Origin: Actinomycetota bacterium
GTDB taxonomy: Bacteria > Actinomycetota > Actinomycetes > Nanopelagicales > Nanopelagicaceae
Length of the DNA stretch: 26,370 nt
Assembly: GCA_947494085.1 (NCBI GenBank)
Contig: CANLTP010000004.1
Location: 1-26,370 of the forward strand
Reading direction: 5' to 3'
Part shown: piece after piece, positions 6,709 to 13,025 of the stretch
Numbering within the stretch: the first letter of the stretch is position 1
Layout of the letters: each line of letters begins with the position of its first letter
The notes under the pieces: generated by a model
Database searches by the model: none
Told to the model about the DNA's origin: nothing
The model's input: the letters and a program-made list of their open reading frames with translations, nothing else
Position numbers and translations under genes: made by a program

Positions 6709-7962
6709 ATGTCTGAAAAAATCCCCAAAGTCATTCAAATGAGTAAAAAGAATAATAATCCGCTGCTGCCGAGAGAAGTCTATGTTCTCTCGTCAGTAGC
6801 GTTTTTTGTTGCTCTTGGTTATGGAATGGTGATTCCTGCTATCCCACTCTTTGCTAAATCTTTTCAAGTAAACAATGCACAAATTGGTGCAATCATTTCG
6901 GCTTTCGCACTCGCTCGATTCGCTATGGGACTTCCTGCTGGAAAATTAATTGATATTTTCGGCGAACGTCGTGTTCAAACAACTGGCCTGGTTCTCGTTG
7001 CGATTTCATCTTTTGCATCTGGCTTGGCTACAACCTATTGGCAATTACTTATATTCCGAGCACTTGGTGGAATTGGCTCAGTCATGTTCTCGGTATCAGC
7101 TAGCTCACTCTTAATGAGATCGGTTGATGACAGCATCAGAGGCCGGGCACAATCAACATATAACGGTGGCTTTCTTATTGGTGCGGTTGCTGGACCAGCT
7201 TTTGGTGGACTGCTTTCCGTAATTTCACTTCGAGTTCCATTCTTTGTTTATGCATTCACCTTGGCCGCCGGCGCATTTGTTACATCCTTCTTCTTATCTG
7301 AAAAGCGGCTTGGTAAATCAATTAAGAATATTCAAGATCCAGAGGATCGAATCCTTCTCAAAGATGCGCTTAAGAGTTATCCATTTTTGGCAGCGATGTC
7401 GGTTTCATTCTTAGCAAACTGGGTTCTATTTGGAATGCGAAATACAATTTTGCCACTTTTTGCCGAGGAAAAACTTGGTGCATCAAACTCAACAATTGGA
7501 CTTGGTTTCACAGTGGCCGCGATAGTTCAAGGAATCGCTCTGGTTTATGTTGGAAAAATTGCAGATTTTCGTGGCCGTAAATTTGCACTAATGCTTGGTT
7601 CGTTTGTAATTCTCTCTGGTATCGCCACAGTAATTGTTTCTTCAAACTGGTGGTACTACTTCCTTGCAATGGCTCTCTTTGGAATCGGTGGTGCATTCGA
7701 GAGCACATCAGCATCGTCAGTAGTCGGAGATTTGTTTGGTGGAAAAGGTGGCCGCGTAATTGCGTTATTCCAAATGGCCGGAGACTTCGGACTCATCATC
7801 AGCCCGGTATTACTTGGCTGGTTGGTCGATGCGCATTCATACCGCACGGCATTCATAGCAACAGCAGCAGTGTTTTCATTAACACTGCTGCTGGTAGCAA
7901 AGATGCCCGAGACTAGAAAGTTAAATCAAGAAGCGACTAGAAAGTTAAATGAGGAAATCTAG
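6709..7962 (+). CDS. MFS transporter, probable drug/metabolite efflux
   Basis: A 417-aa major facilitator protein with 12 predicted helices in two halves. The loop between helices 2 and 3 carries GLPAGKLIDIFGERRVQ, the MFS motif A (G-x-x-x-D-x-x-G-x-R-R), and the second half repeats it as VGKIADFRGRKFALMLG. RALGGIGSVMFSVSASSLLM in helix 4 and GPAFGGLLSVIS in helix 5 resemble 12-TM drug:proton antiporters (DHA1 style). The C-terminus repeats TRKLNQEA/TRKLNEEI. Another ATG at 6739 is possible. The gene ends 6 bp from the convergent BI-1 gene. The substrate is unknown. Confidence 0.92.
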   Translation: MSEKIPKVIQMSKKNNNPLLPREVYVLSSVAFFVALGYGMVIPAIPLFAKSFQVNNAQIGAIISAFALARFAMGLPAGKLIDIFGERRVQTTGLVLVAISSFASGLATTYWQLLIFRALGGIGSVMFSVSASSLLMRSVDDSIRGRAQSTYNGGFLIGAVAGPAFGGLLSVISLRVPFFVYAFTLAAGAFVTSFFLSEKRLGKSIKNIQDPEDRILLKDALKSYPFLAAMSVSFLANWVLFGMRNTILPLFAEEKLGASNSTIGLGFTVAAIVQGIALVYVGKIADFRGRKFALMLGSFVILSGIATVIVSSNWWYYFLAMALFGIGGAFESTSASSVVGDLFGGKGGRVIALFQMAGDFGLIISPVLLGWLVDAHSYRTAFIATAAVFSLTLLLVAKMPETRKLNQEATRKLNEEI

Positions 7963-7968
7963 TCTTTA

Positions 7969-8757
7969 TTAATCACGACGAAGAATTGAGATCAAACGCA
8001 ATACTTCAAGATATAACCAGATAACGGTAACCATCAGCGCAAAACCTGCACGCCATGATTGTTCTTGTGGTGCGCCACTAGCAATCATCTTTTCGATCTG
8101 ATCGAAATCTAGAACGAGGAAGAATGTTGCAAGCAATACACCAGCAACTGCAAGTAGTGGACCGAATCCTGATAGACCGTAAAGTCCCATTCCATTACCA
8201 AGTCCGAAGAAGGATCCAATCAAAGATCCGACTGCAAGAATTAAATATCCGAAGAATGCAGCCATCATTACGCGAGTGAACTTAGGTGTTACACGAACTC
8301 GCTTGCTCTTGTATGCCCAAAGAACTCCGGCAATTGCAGCCATTGTGGCAACAAGTGCTTGACCAACAATTCCGTCATAAGCAGCTTCATACATCTGGCT
8401 GAGAGTTCCAAGTGCTAAACCTTGAAGAGCTGCATAAGTGATTGTTAAGCCAGGCTTAACTTTCTGTGAGAATGAAAGATATAAGCCGAGTCCCATTGCG
8501 CCAAGGAAACCAATAAGAAGTGCGCCACCGCCAAGTTTCAATGTCCAAGCAAGACTTCCAACGCCGACCAAAACAACAAATAGAAGTGCGGTGCGTGCAA
8601 CAACATCATCGATTGTCATTCGACCTGTGCGCACTGAAGATGCAGCAGGTGAGTTATAAAGATCGTTCAATTCTTCTGTTGATGGTGCGACTGCGGTTCC
8701 GCCACGATTTTCGATTGCGGCATATCCGCGTTTGAAAACTGGGTTCGAACTTTGCAT
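7969..8757 (-). CDS. Bax inhibitor-1/YccA family membrane protein
   Basis: A 262-aa protein with a hydrophilic N-terminus of about 50 residues, then seven membrane helices. The last loop and helix contain LDFDQIEKMIASGAPQ and then FALMVTVIWLYLEVLRLISI. The paired Asp residues in FLVLDFDQIE and the WLYLEVLRL helix are hallmarks of TMBIM/BI-1 (YccA, BsYetJ) proteins, some of which are pH-gated calcium leak channels. The N-terminal pattern SNPVFKRGYAAIENRG occurs in actinobacterial members. A good AGGAGA site lies 6 nt upstream of ATG. The physiological role in actinobacteria is unknown. Confidence 0.92.
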   Translation of the reverse strand: MQSSNPVFKRGYAAIENRGGTAVAPSTEELNDLYNSPAASSVRTGRMTIDDVVARTALLFVVLVGVGSLAWTLKLGGGALLIGFLGAMGLGLYLSFSQKVKPGLTITYAALQGLALGTLSQMYEAAYDGIVGQALVATMAAIAGVLWAYKSKRVRVTPKFTRVMMAAFFGYLILAVGSLIGSFFGLGNGMGLYGLSGFGPLLAVAGVLLATFFLVLDFDQIEKMIASGAPQEQSWRAGFALMVTVIWLYLEVLRLISILRRD

Positions 8758-8951
8758 TATTTCTCCTGTTAGCTAGTTGGGTAGCCGGCTAAGCCGGATG
8801 TCATAAGGATAAACAGTTTTTTGCCCTTTGCTATTCCAACTACTCAAATTGTTGCGAAAATCTGTGCTCAGTTACTTAGAGAACCCTTAGAAAACTGAAG
8901 GGTTACGTCCCTTGGGTCCAGACAGGTTTTCACCGGTCGGGATCGGCCCCA
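8758..8951. other. Intergenic region between tspO and the BI-1 gene with several hairpins
   Basis: There is no standard gene in these 194 bp. Three inverted repeats stand out: CCGGC-TAA-GCCGG (8785-8797), just upstream of the BI-1 ribosome binding site; AACCCTT/AAGGGTT (8882-8888 with 8898-8904, 9-nt loop); and CCGGT-CGGG-ATCGG (8933-8946 region), which pairs fully only as plus-strand RNA (one G-U). The part after the tspO stop also reads as a 21-codon ORF. See findings. Confidence 0.5.
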
Positions 8952-9419
8952 TTAATTCCTGGTTAAGTAGCCCCAAGCCAAGGAAGCTGCGATGGCTACC
9001 CAAATTTGATACGGAACAAGTAGAAGTCCCATTACTAGCGAAGCTTTGAACGTTAAGTAAAGAACAGGAATAGTTAGAAGCGTTGCTAATACCAATGCGA
9101 TTGTTGCGAATGTGAAGTTGTGTGGGACATAGAACTGATAAGCCCAAGTAAGTGCTGCGGCAATACTTAACCCAAAGAAAACCAGCCAGGAGATATTCTG
9201 TAATCGAGTTAAAGACTTTGATACTTGATATGAAGCAACACCTAAAACTATAAAGTTATAAGGCCAGATAATTCCAATAAAAGCGCTAGGAGGCTGCCAC
9301 GGTGGTCTGTTTAGAGTTGAATACCATCCGGGTGATGAAGAAACCCAAATTCCTGAGCCAAAGGCATAGATAAATACAAAGAGAATTCCTAAAGCCGCCA
9401 TAATCATTTTGAAGTCCAC
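8952..9419 (-). CDS. tspO: TspO/MBR family protein (tryptophan-rich sensory protein)
   Basis: A 155-aa five-helix membrane protein. The loop after helix 1 reads WYSTLNRPPWQPPSAFIGIIWPYNFIVLGVA, the TspO signature (W-Y-x-x-L-x-x-P-x-W-x-P-P), and the C-terminal helix ends PYQIWVAIAASLAWGYLTRN. TspO proteins bind porphyrins and related tetrapyrroles and modulate stress or photo-oxidative responses. The aromatic residue usual in the last helix (YxxxxNxxxW) is changed to SLAWGYLTRN, so binding may differ. The start is GTG (9419-9417), supported by a leaderless-type -10 (TAAAGT) 6 nt upstream; ATGs at codons 5 and 7 are less likely. Confidence 0.9.
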   Translation of the reverse strand: MDFKMIMAALGILFVFIYAFGSGIWVSSSPGWYSTLNRPPWQPPSAFIGIIWPYNFIVLGVASYQVSKSLTRLQNISWLVFFGLSIAAALTWAYQFYVPHNFTFATIALVLATLLTIPVLYLTFKASLVMGLLLVPYQIWVAIAASLAWGYLTRN

Positions 9420-9431
9420 AACAGAACTTTA
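9420..9431 (-). promoter_or_regulatory. Leaderless promoter -10 of tspO
   Basis: On the minus strand TAAAGT (9431-9426), then TCTGTT (6 nt), then GTG. It decides the GTG start of tspO. There is no ribosome binding site. Confidence 0.55.
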
Positions 9432-9451
9432 GCGCTGAACAAAATAATCAT

Positions 9452-10066
9452 TTAACTTTGGTGCGACATCAGTGTGGGTGGTGTTGAAACGACTGGACTT
9501 GCCTTAGCGCGAAGTGTTGTGCTCCAGCTGGATTGCTCGCCGCTTAAGTAGCTCACTGTAATCCTTACTGCGTGGTCTCTTGGAGGGAGCAAGATTTCAC
9601 AAAATTCCCCTGGAGTAGGAGCTATTAAACAACCAACACGCCACACACCTCCCGTTAAAGATTGTTCACTTTGTAAATCAAAAACCCATACATTAACTCT
9701 CCTAATATTTATAAGTTGTTGTTGAGAACTGTCTAGGCCAGACCAAGCAACCTTCAACTTACCTGAAACGAAAGTAAAGTCAGATGTCCGCAAGAGAGGC
9801 ACAGACATAGATGGGCTTATTGTTGGCTGTGTTGTTGGCTTTGGAGAGATTGACTGCAAAGGTGTCGGAGTTGCAGGTTTAGCGATAGTCACACCCTTGT
9901 TCCAAATAAACTTTGATCCTTTTTTAATGCAAGTAAATTCTTTACCGCCAGATACTTTGACTTGTCCTGGAGACTTGCAAACAGCTCCCGCTTTTATTGC
10001 AGCATTAGCAGGAGATCCTGTTGTAATTAACGCTAAGCCCAGAATAATTGAGGCAATTTTTTTCAT
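9452..10066 (-). CDS. Secreted protein with N-terminal C-x15-C motif, function unknown
   Basis: 204 aa. The signal peptide MKKIASIILGLALITTGSPANA is followed by AGAVCKSPGQVKVSGG and FTCIKKGSKFIWNKG, a two-cysteine segment (C30, C46). I recall this from many exported proteins of freshwater actinobacteria, where it seems to be a small N-terminal wall-associated module. A Pro/Thr/Ser-rich linker follows (about 60-88), then a C-terminal beta-rich region (about 92-190) with two more Cys and a repeated V-rich strand pattern, possibly fibronectin/Ig-like. The ATG lies 11 bp after the stop of the upstream secreted-protein gene, and the ribosome binding site AGGAAAAG overlaps that stop, so the two form an operon. 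Confidence 0.72.
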   Translation of the reverse strand: MKKIASIILGLALITTGSPANAAIKAGAVCKSPGQVKVSGGKEFTCIKKGSKFIWNKGVTIAKPATPTPLQSISPKPTTQPTISPSMSVPLLRTSDFTFVSGKLKVAWSGLDSSQQQLINIRRVNVWVFDLQSEQSLTGGVWRVGCLIAPTPGEFCEILLPPRDHAVRITVSYLSGEQSSWSTTLRAKASPVVSTPPTLMSHQS

Positions 10067-10077
10067 TTTTACTTTTC

Positions 10078-10728
10078 CTACTTCTTCTTATATCCAACCG
10101 GGCATTTTGGTTTCTTGCCAATTACTTTGAGAGAACTCTTGCCTTTGAGGCAGGTAATTGAAATGTCCTTAGGAACACGTTTGGTGGCCACTTTATCTGC
10201 AGCCACTTTATCTGCAGCCACTTTATCTGCAGCCACTTTATCTGCAGCCACTTTATCTGCAGCCGCTTTCTCTGCAGCCGCTTTCTCTGCAGCTGTAAGT
10301 TCTCTCATTTCAAAGTTCGCAATATTAGTCCAGCCTGAAATTGGTTCCTCGATGGAGTGTTGGCCAACCGTATCTGTCAAAACTAAAATTAGACGATATT
10401 TGCCGAGTGGGTTTGTTTTATCAGTTGGAACTTTACATTTCCAATAACCATTTTTTCTATCTCCTGAAGTGAGAAAACAATTCGAAAAAAATATAAATAA
10501 TTTTGGGTATTCCAGAGACCGATACGAAGCAACAGGACCAATTAAATCTAGTCCAACATCATCTGTTGCCCGAAAAATAATTTCTATGGCCTCACCTGCA
10601 ATTACTGAATTAGGAGCCTTCAAAGTCGCATAATCTATGGCTGGTGGAGAGTCTGCGGCATAAACATAATTATTAGATTGAGATCCAATAAAAATGAAAA
10701 AAACTACGAATTTGACTATCCTAATCAC
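10078..10728 (-). CDS. Secreted beta-sandwich-like protein with (AADKV)n stalk and C-terminal Cys tag
   Basis: 216 aa. The signal peptide ends near YVYAADSPP (about residue 25). An Ig-like beta region (about 30-140) contains GKYRLILVLTDTVGQHS and ISGW. Then comes a helical alanine/lysine/acid repeat (AAEKA twice, AADKV five times; about 147-185), encoded by 15-bp tandem repeats. The C-terminal module ITCLKGKSSLKVIGKKPK then CPVGYKKK ends the protein. The same tag ends the protease encoded at 11850-12866, and the beta region resembles the protein encoded at 10822-11709. The start is GTG: a -10 TAGAAT lies 6 nt before it and no ribosome binding site is present. Surface-attached, function unknown. 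Confidence 0.72.
   Translation of the reverse strand: MIRIVKFVVFFIFIGSQSNNYVYAADSPPAIDYATLKAPNSVIAGEAIEIIFRATDDVGLDLIGPVASYRSLEYPKLFIFFSNCFLTSGDRKNGYWKCKVPTDKTNPLGKYRLILVLTDTVGQHSIEEPISGWTNIANFEMRELTAAEKAAAEKAAADKVAADKVAADKVAADKVAADKVATKRVPKDISITCLKGKSSLKVIGKKPKCPVGYKKK
10187..10291. repeat. Seven 15-bp tandem repeats inside a coding region
   Basis: Five exact copies of GCCACTTTATCTGCA (10187-10261) are followed by two exact copies of the variant GCCGCTTTCTCTGCA (10262-10291). On the coding (minus) strand they specify AADKV and AAEKA. The unit is a multiple of three, so copy number can change without a frameshift. Perfect identity of five copies, silent positions included, points to recent expansion. 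Confidence 0.95.
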
Positions 10729-10740
10729 GGCTAAATTCTA
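10729..10740 (-). promoter_or_regulatory. Leaderless promoter -10 of the AADKV-repeat protein gene
   Basis: TAGAAT (10740-10735 on the minus strand), 6 nt (TTAGCC), GTG start at 10728. It aligns with the promoter of the next gene upstream (TTGTAA-N-TA-N-A-N-TTT), suggesting common ancestry. Confidence 0.55.
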
Positions 10741-10792
10741 ATTACAAATGCTTTTTTATGTCCGATTTAGCAAATATATTTATCCGCTTTTT

Positions 10793-10808
10793 TGCATACA
10801 GCACGCGT
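10793..10808 (-). promoter_or_regulatory. Shared upstream box, copy 1
   Basis: Minus strand ACGCGTGCTGTATGCA, 64 nt upstream of the GTG at 10728. Related boxes lie upstream of the next two genes (11776-11791 and 12943-12959). A further shared stretch, ATATTTGCTAAAT, lies at about 10766-10778. Regulator or role unknown. Confidence 0.4.
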
Positions 10809-10821
10809 AGGGGCAACCAAA

Positions 10822-11709
10822 TCAAGGGTTCCAGCGCTTACTAATAAAAATTCCGTCTGTCATACTAGAGATTCCGTCAGAGTTTGTAAGCGTGACTTTA
10901 CAAACCAACCATAGACTACGTAACTTATTAATATTTTCAGCAGTAAATGTGAAATTTTCTCCGGTCCCTAAGAGTTCGCGATAGCTTGCGGCATCAACTG
11001 GCCGTGTTCCCTTTGCGGAAGACCACCACTCAACCAAGGTGTTATCGACTTCGGGTGTTGCAAAGCGTTTAAAACTACACTTTGCAGCCGAACCATTTAC
11101 TGCATCAAATGCAGTTCTATCTGGAAATGTGCTGATACCACTCACGGTTACGGATAAAATTTGGGGGGGATATTTATAAGTAGGTGTTGGCCTAGGCGTG
11201 AGCGTTGGCTTTGGTATCGTTGGTGACGATTTTAACTTTATGGTTTTAACAACAGTCCACCAACCATCTATTTCTCCGCTACTTTTCGTTCCTAAAGTGT
11301 CAGTTACAAAGGCTAAAACTCGATAATTACCAGGTTTATGTTTAGGTGGAATAGACAATTCTGCTGAATATCTGCCGCTTCTGCTTCCGTTGCCAAGTTC
11401 AGTAAACAGTTCCGCAAGATTTATCTCAGAGACATCTTTGTTAGCCGAATTAATAATTTTAAAGTAAACATTTTGAATTCCAAATTTAGCACTTACCGCG
11501 ACCGAGATTGAGAATTGTTCGTTAGTGATGACGTTATCTTGGGAAATTTGACCTGAGTTTTTAACTATAAATGGTTTTTGAGGTGCAACTTTCATTGATT
11601 TAGAGTTTATGGAACTTGTTTTAGTCGCTGCAATTACTGGGGTTAGAGTAGTTAGGATCAAGCTGCCACAAAAGAGTGTAATTAGTGTTATGACCGATGA
11701 TTTGCGCAT
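10822..11709 (-). CDS. Secreted protein with Ig-like domain, paralogue of neighbour
   Basis: 295 aa from ATG 11709: MRKSSVITLITLFCGSLIL is a clear signal peptide, with cleavage near PVIAA. A beta-sandwich-like domain (about 40-155) contains SGRYSAELSIPPKHKPGNYR and FVTDTLGTKSSGEIDGW. This parallels the neighbour encoded at 10078-10728 (G-x-YR, then TDT-x-G, then I-x-GW). A Pro/Thr linker (about 165-185) leads to a second domain (about 185-295) with two Cys that ends KRWNP and lacks the Cys/Lys tag. The longer reading from ATG 11748 would place 13 polar residues before the signal peptide and lies above the -10 TACACT found 6 nt before 11709, so I use 11709. Function unknown; exported. Confidence 0.72.
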   Translation of the reverse strand: MRKSSVITLITLFCGSLILTTLTPVIAATKTSSINSKSMKVAPQKPFIVKNSGQISQDNVITNEQFSISVAVSAKFGIQNVYFKIINSANKDVSEINLAELFTELGNGSRSGRYSAELSIPPKHKPGNYRVLAFVTDTLGTKSSGEIDGWWTVVKTIKLKSSPTIPKPTLTPRPTPTYKYPPQILSVTVSGISTFPDRTAFDAVNGSAAKCSFKRFATPEVDNTLVEWWSSAKGTRPVDAASYRELLGTGENFTFTAENINKLRSLWLVCKVTLTNSDGISSMTDGIFISKRWNP

Positions 11710-11721
11710 ATTCAAAGTGTA
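11710..11721 (-). promoter_or_regulatory. Leaderless promoter -10 of the second secreted-protein gene
   Basis: TACACT (11721-11716 on the minus strand), 6 nt (TTGAAT), ATG at 11709. It sets the start used here. Confidence 0.55.
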
Positions 11722-11775
11722 CTTACAATTCCATTCTGGGTATTTCATTTAGCAAATATTTTTATTCACCCTGTA

Positions 11776-11791
11776 TACATATAGCGAGCGT
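11776..11791 (-). promoter_or_regulatory. Shared upstream box, copy 2
   Basis: Minus strand ACGCTCGCTATATGTA, 66 nt upstream of the ATG at 11709. It matches copy 1 at 10793-10808; both are followed by a GATAAA/GAATAAA stretch and ATATTTGCTAAAT before the promoter. Confidence 0.4.
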
Positions 11792-11850
11792 GAAAATTAA
11801 CAACCTGGGGTCTGTTCTAGTCCAATGGCAGAGACAGATGGAGGGCGAGC
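11791..11850. repeat. Direct repeat A carrying a tRNA-Leu fragment
   Basis: A 60-bp sequence that recurs at 12966-13025 with 52 of 60 positions identical. Positions 11818-11838 match 21 consecutive bases of the tRNA-Leu gene (13247-13267), in opposite orientation: the junction after the acceptor stem, the D arm and the start of the anticodon stem. The repeat ends within the stop codon of the protease gene (11850-11852). Confidence 0.85.
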
Positions 11851-12866
11851 TACTTCTTCTTGTACCCAGCAGGGCACTTGGGGGTAACGTCAGTGACCTT
11901 CTTAGTTACTTTCCCTTTAATGCAGGTGATAGTGGTTTTCTTAAGATTTGGAACAGTGACTGTTTTTTTCGTTGAGGTAATTGGAGCAGTCTGTTGTGCC
12001 ACAAAAGCCTCTGCCTCTTTTATCAAATCTAAGTGCTTATAAACTGGTGAAAAGTGTCCAAAAGAATTGGGTTTATTTCCAAGAGAACCACTGGCGCCAC
12101 AAGCGTAACCTTCATTTCCATCTAGCCCCATTCCAAGGTAAATCCTTTCACCTTTATAAATCGTTGTAATTGGTCCACCTGAATCACCAGGGCAACCTTG
12201 AGGATTTGAAATAAATCTTTCATTGGCCATCTCGCTCATTTTTTGTGAGTCCATCCAAGAAGACAATACCGGCGATAATTTCATCACATTCATTCTTGGA
12301 AACTCACTTGTTCTCTGGTTTGGATTTTGCCAGTCTTTCTTGCAAGGGGGAGATTGACCAGGTGCACAACGATCCCGATACTCACCATAACCGTGGAATT
12401 CCACCTCAGCCTTGGCTTCGACAAGTTCTTGATTAATCTCGGGTGTTATTAACTTGCCAGGCACCATAGGCACTAAATCTCTCTCCAGTACGTAAATGAC
12501 AAAATCGTTTATAGCACCACCGCTTGGGATTGTCTTGAAATCTGCTAAAAATAATTTCACAACCTTTACTCTGCCACTACTATCTTTTGCGGATGAATTG
12601 GGCTTGCCGACTGTGAATATCCCTAGCTCTTTATAAATGAGATTTCCGTTACTGTCGAAATTATAATGAGAGTGTGCGGCAGAAAAAACAATTCGTGATG
12701 AGTACAAATAACCGGACCAACTGGCCGCATCAAAAGGACCACCATATATCGGCACCACTCTTGGATTATCAAGATTTACCGGTGCATCTAAGCCAGCATT
12801 GGCAGGAGTGATCGAAGGTATTAGAAGTATCGATGCAAGCACAGCTGTTATAAATTTGCTTCTCAC
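11850..12866 (-). CDS. Secreted trypsin-like serine protease (S1) with C-terminal Cys tag
   Basis: A 338-aa exported protein. The signal peptide is MRSKFITAVLASILLIPS, with cleavage near PANA. The catalytic triad is readable: His65 in VFSAAHSHY, Asp121 in AINDFVIYVL, and Ser229 in GCPGDSGGPITTIYKG. A Cys-rich insertion (RCAPGQSPPCKKDW) lies between Asp and Ser. After the protease domain (to about 290) comes a Thr/Lys linker and the module ITCIKGKVTKKVTDVTPK then CPAGYKKK, nearly the same tag as on the protein encoded at 10078-10728. Two GTG codons are possible; the -10 TACCCT lies exactly 6 nt before the second (12866), which I prefer over 12869. The gene sits between tRNA-derived direct repeats. 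The substrate is unknown. Confidence 0.85.
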   Translation of the reverse strand: MRSKFITAVLASILLIPSITPANAGLDAPVNLDNPRVVPIYGGPFDAASWSGYLYSSRIVFSAAHSHYNFDSNGNLIYKELGIFTVGKPNSSAKDSSGRVKVVKLFLADFKTIPSGGAINDFVIYVLERDLVPMVPGKLITPEINQELVEAKAEVEFHGYGEYRDRCAPGQSPPCKKDWQNPNQRTSEFPRMNVMKLSPVLSSWMDSQKMSEMANERFISNPQGCPGDSGGPITTIYKGERIYLGMGLDGNEGYACGASGSLGNKPNSFGHFSPVYKHLDLIKEAEAFVAQQTAPITSTKKTVTVPNLKKTTITCIKGKVTKKVTDVTPKCPAGYKKK

Positions 12867-12878
12867 CACTTTAGGGTA
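12867..12878 (-). promoter_or_regulatory. Leaderless promoter -10 of the protease gene
   Basis: TACCCT (12878-12873 on the minus strand), 6 nt (AAAGTG), then GTG at 12866. The spacing picks the second of two adjacent GTG codons. Confidence 0.5.
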
Positions 12879-12942
12879 AGAGGCGTAGGAGATAAGAGCA
12901 ATAGCTTTCTAATGAATCTTAAGCCACTGAATATATCTCAAG

Positions 12943-12959
12943 TGCTATAGCGCCCGCGT
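12943..12959 (-). promoter_or_regulatory. Shared upstream box, copy 3
   Basis: Minus strand ACGCGGGCGCTATAGCA, 76 nt upstream of the protease GTG. It shares ACGC, GC and the TAT core with copies 1 and 2 and has one extra base. Confidence 0.35.
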
Positions 12960-12965
12960 ATAAGC

Positions 12966-13025
12966 TAAGAATTAATAACCCCAGGTCTGTTCTAGTCCAA
13001 TGGTAGAGACAGATGGAGTGCGAGC
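12966..13025. repeat. Direct repeat B carrying a tRNA-Leu fragment
   Basis: Partner of repeat A, 1,175 bp away in the same orientation, 52 of 60 identical. Its tRNA-like part (12993-13013) differs from the tRNA gene at one base (T for C in the D loop). Unlike copy A it continues into two hairpins. Confidence 0.85.

Noticed and set aside
8887..9147. 86-codon minus-strand frame overlapping tspO
   Set aside because: It is out of frame with tspO and mostly antisense-free overlap without motifs; only its last 21 codons lie outside tspO, and those are treated separately as a finding.
10187..10291. Regular repeats considered as a CRISPR array
   Set aside because: The units are contiguous 15-mers with no spacers and encode a periodic peptide in frame.
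10115..10447. 110-codon plus-strand open frame with repeated AATLS
   Set aside because: It is the complement of the AADKV tandem repeat. The minus-strand frame has a signal peptide, domain similarity and promoter; this one has none.
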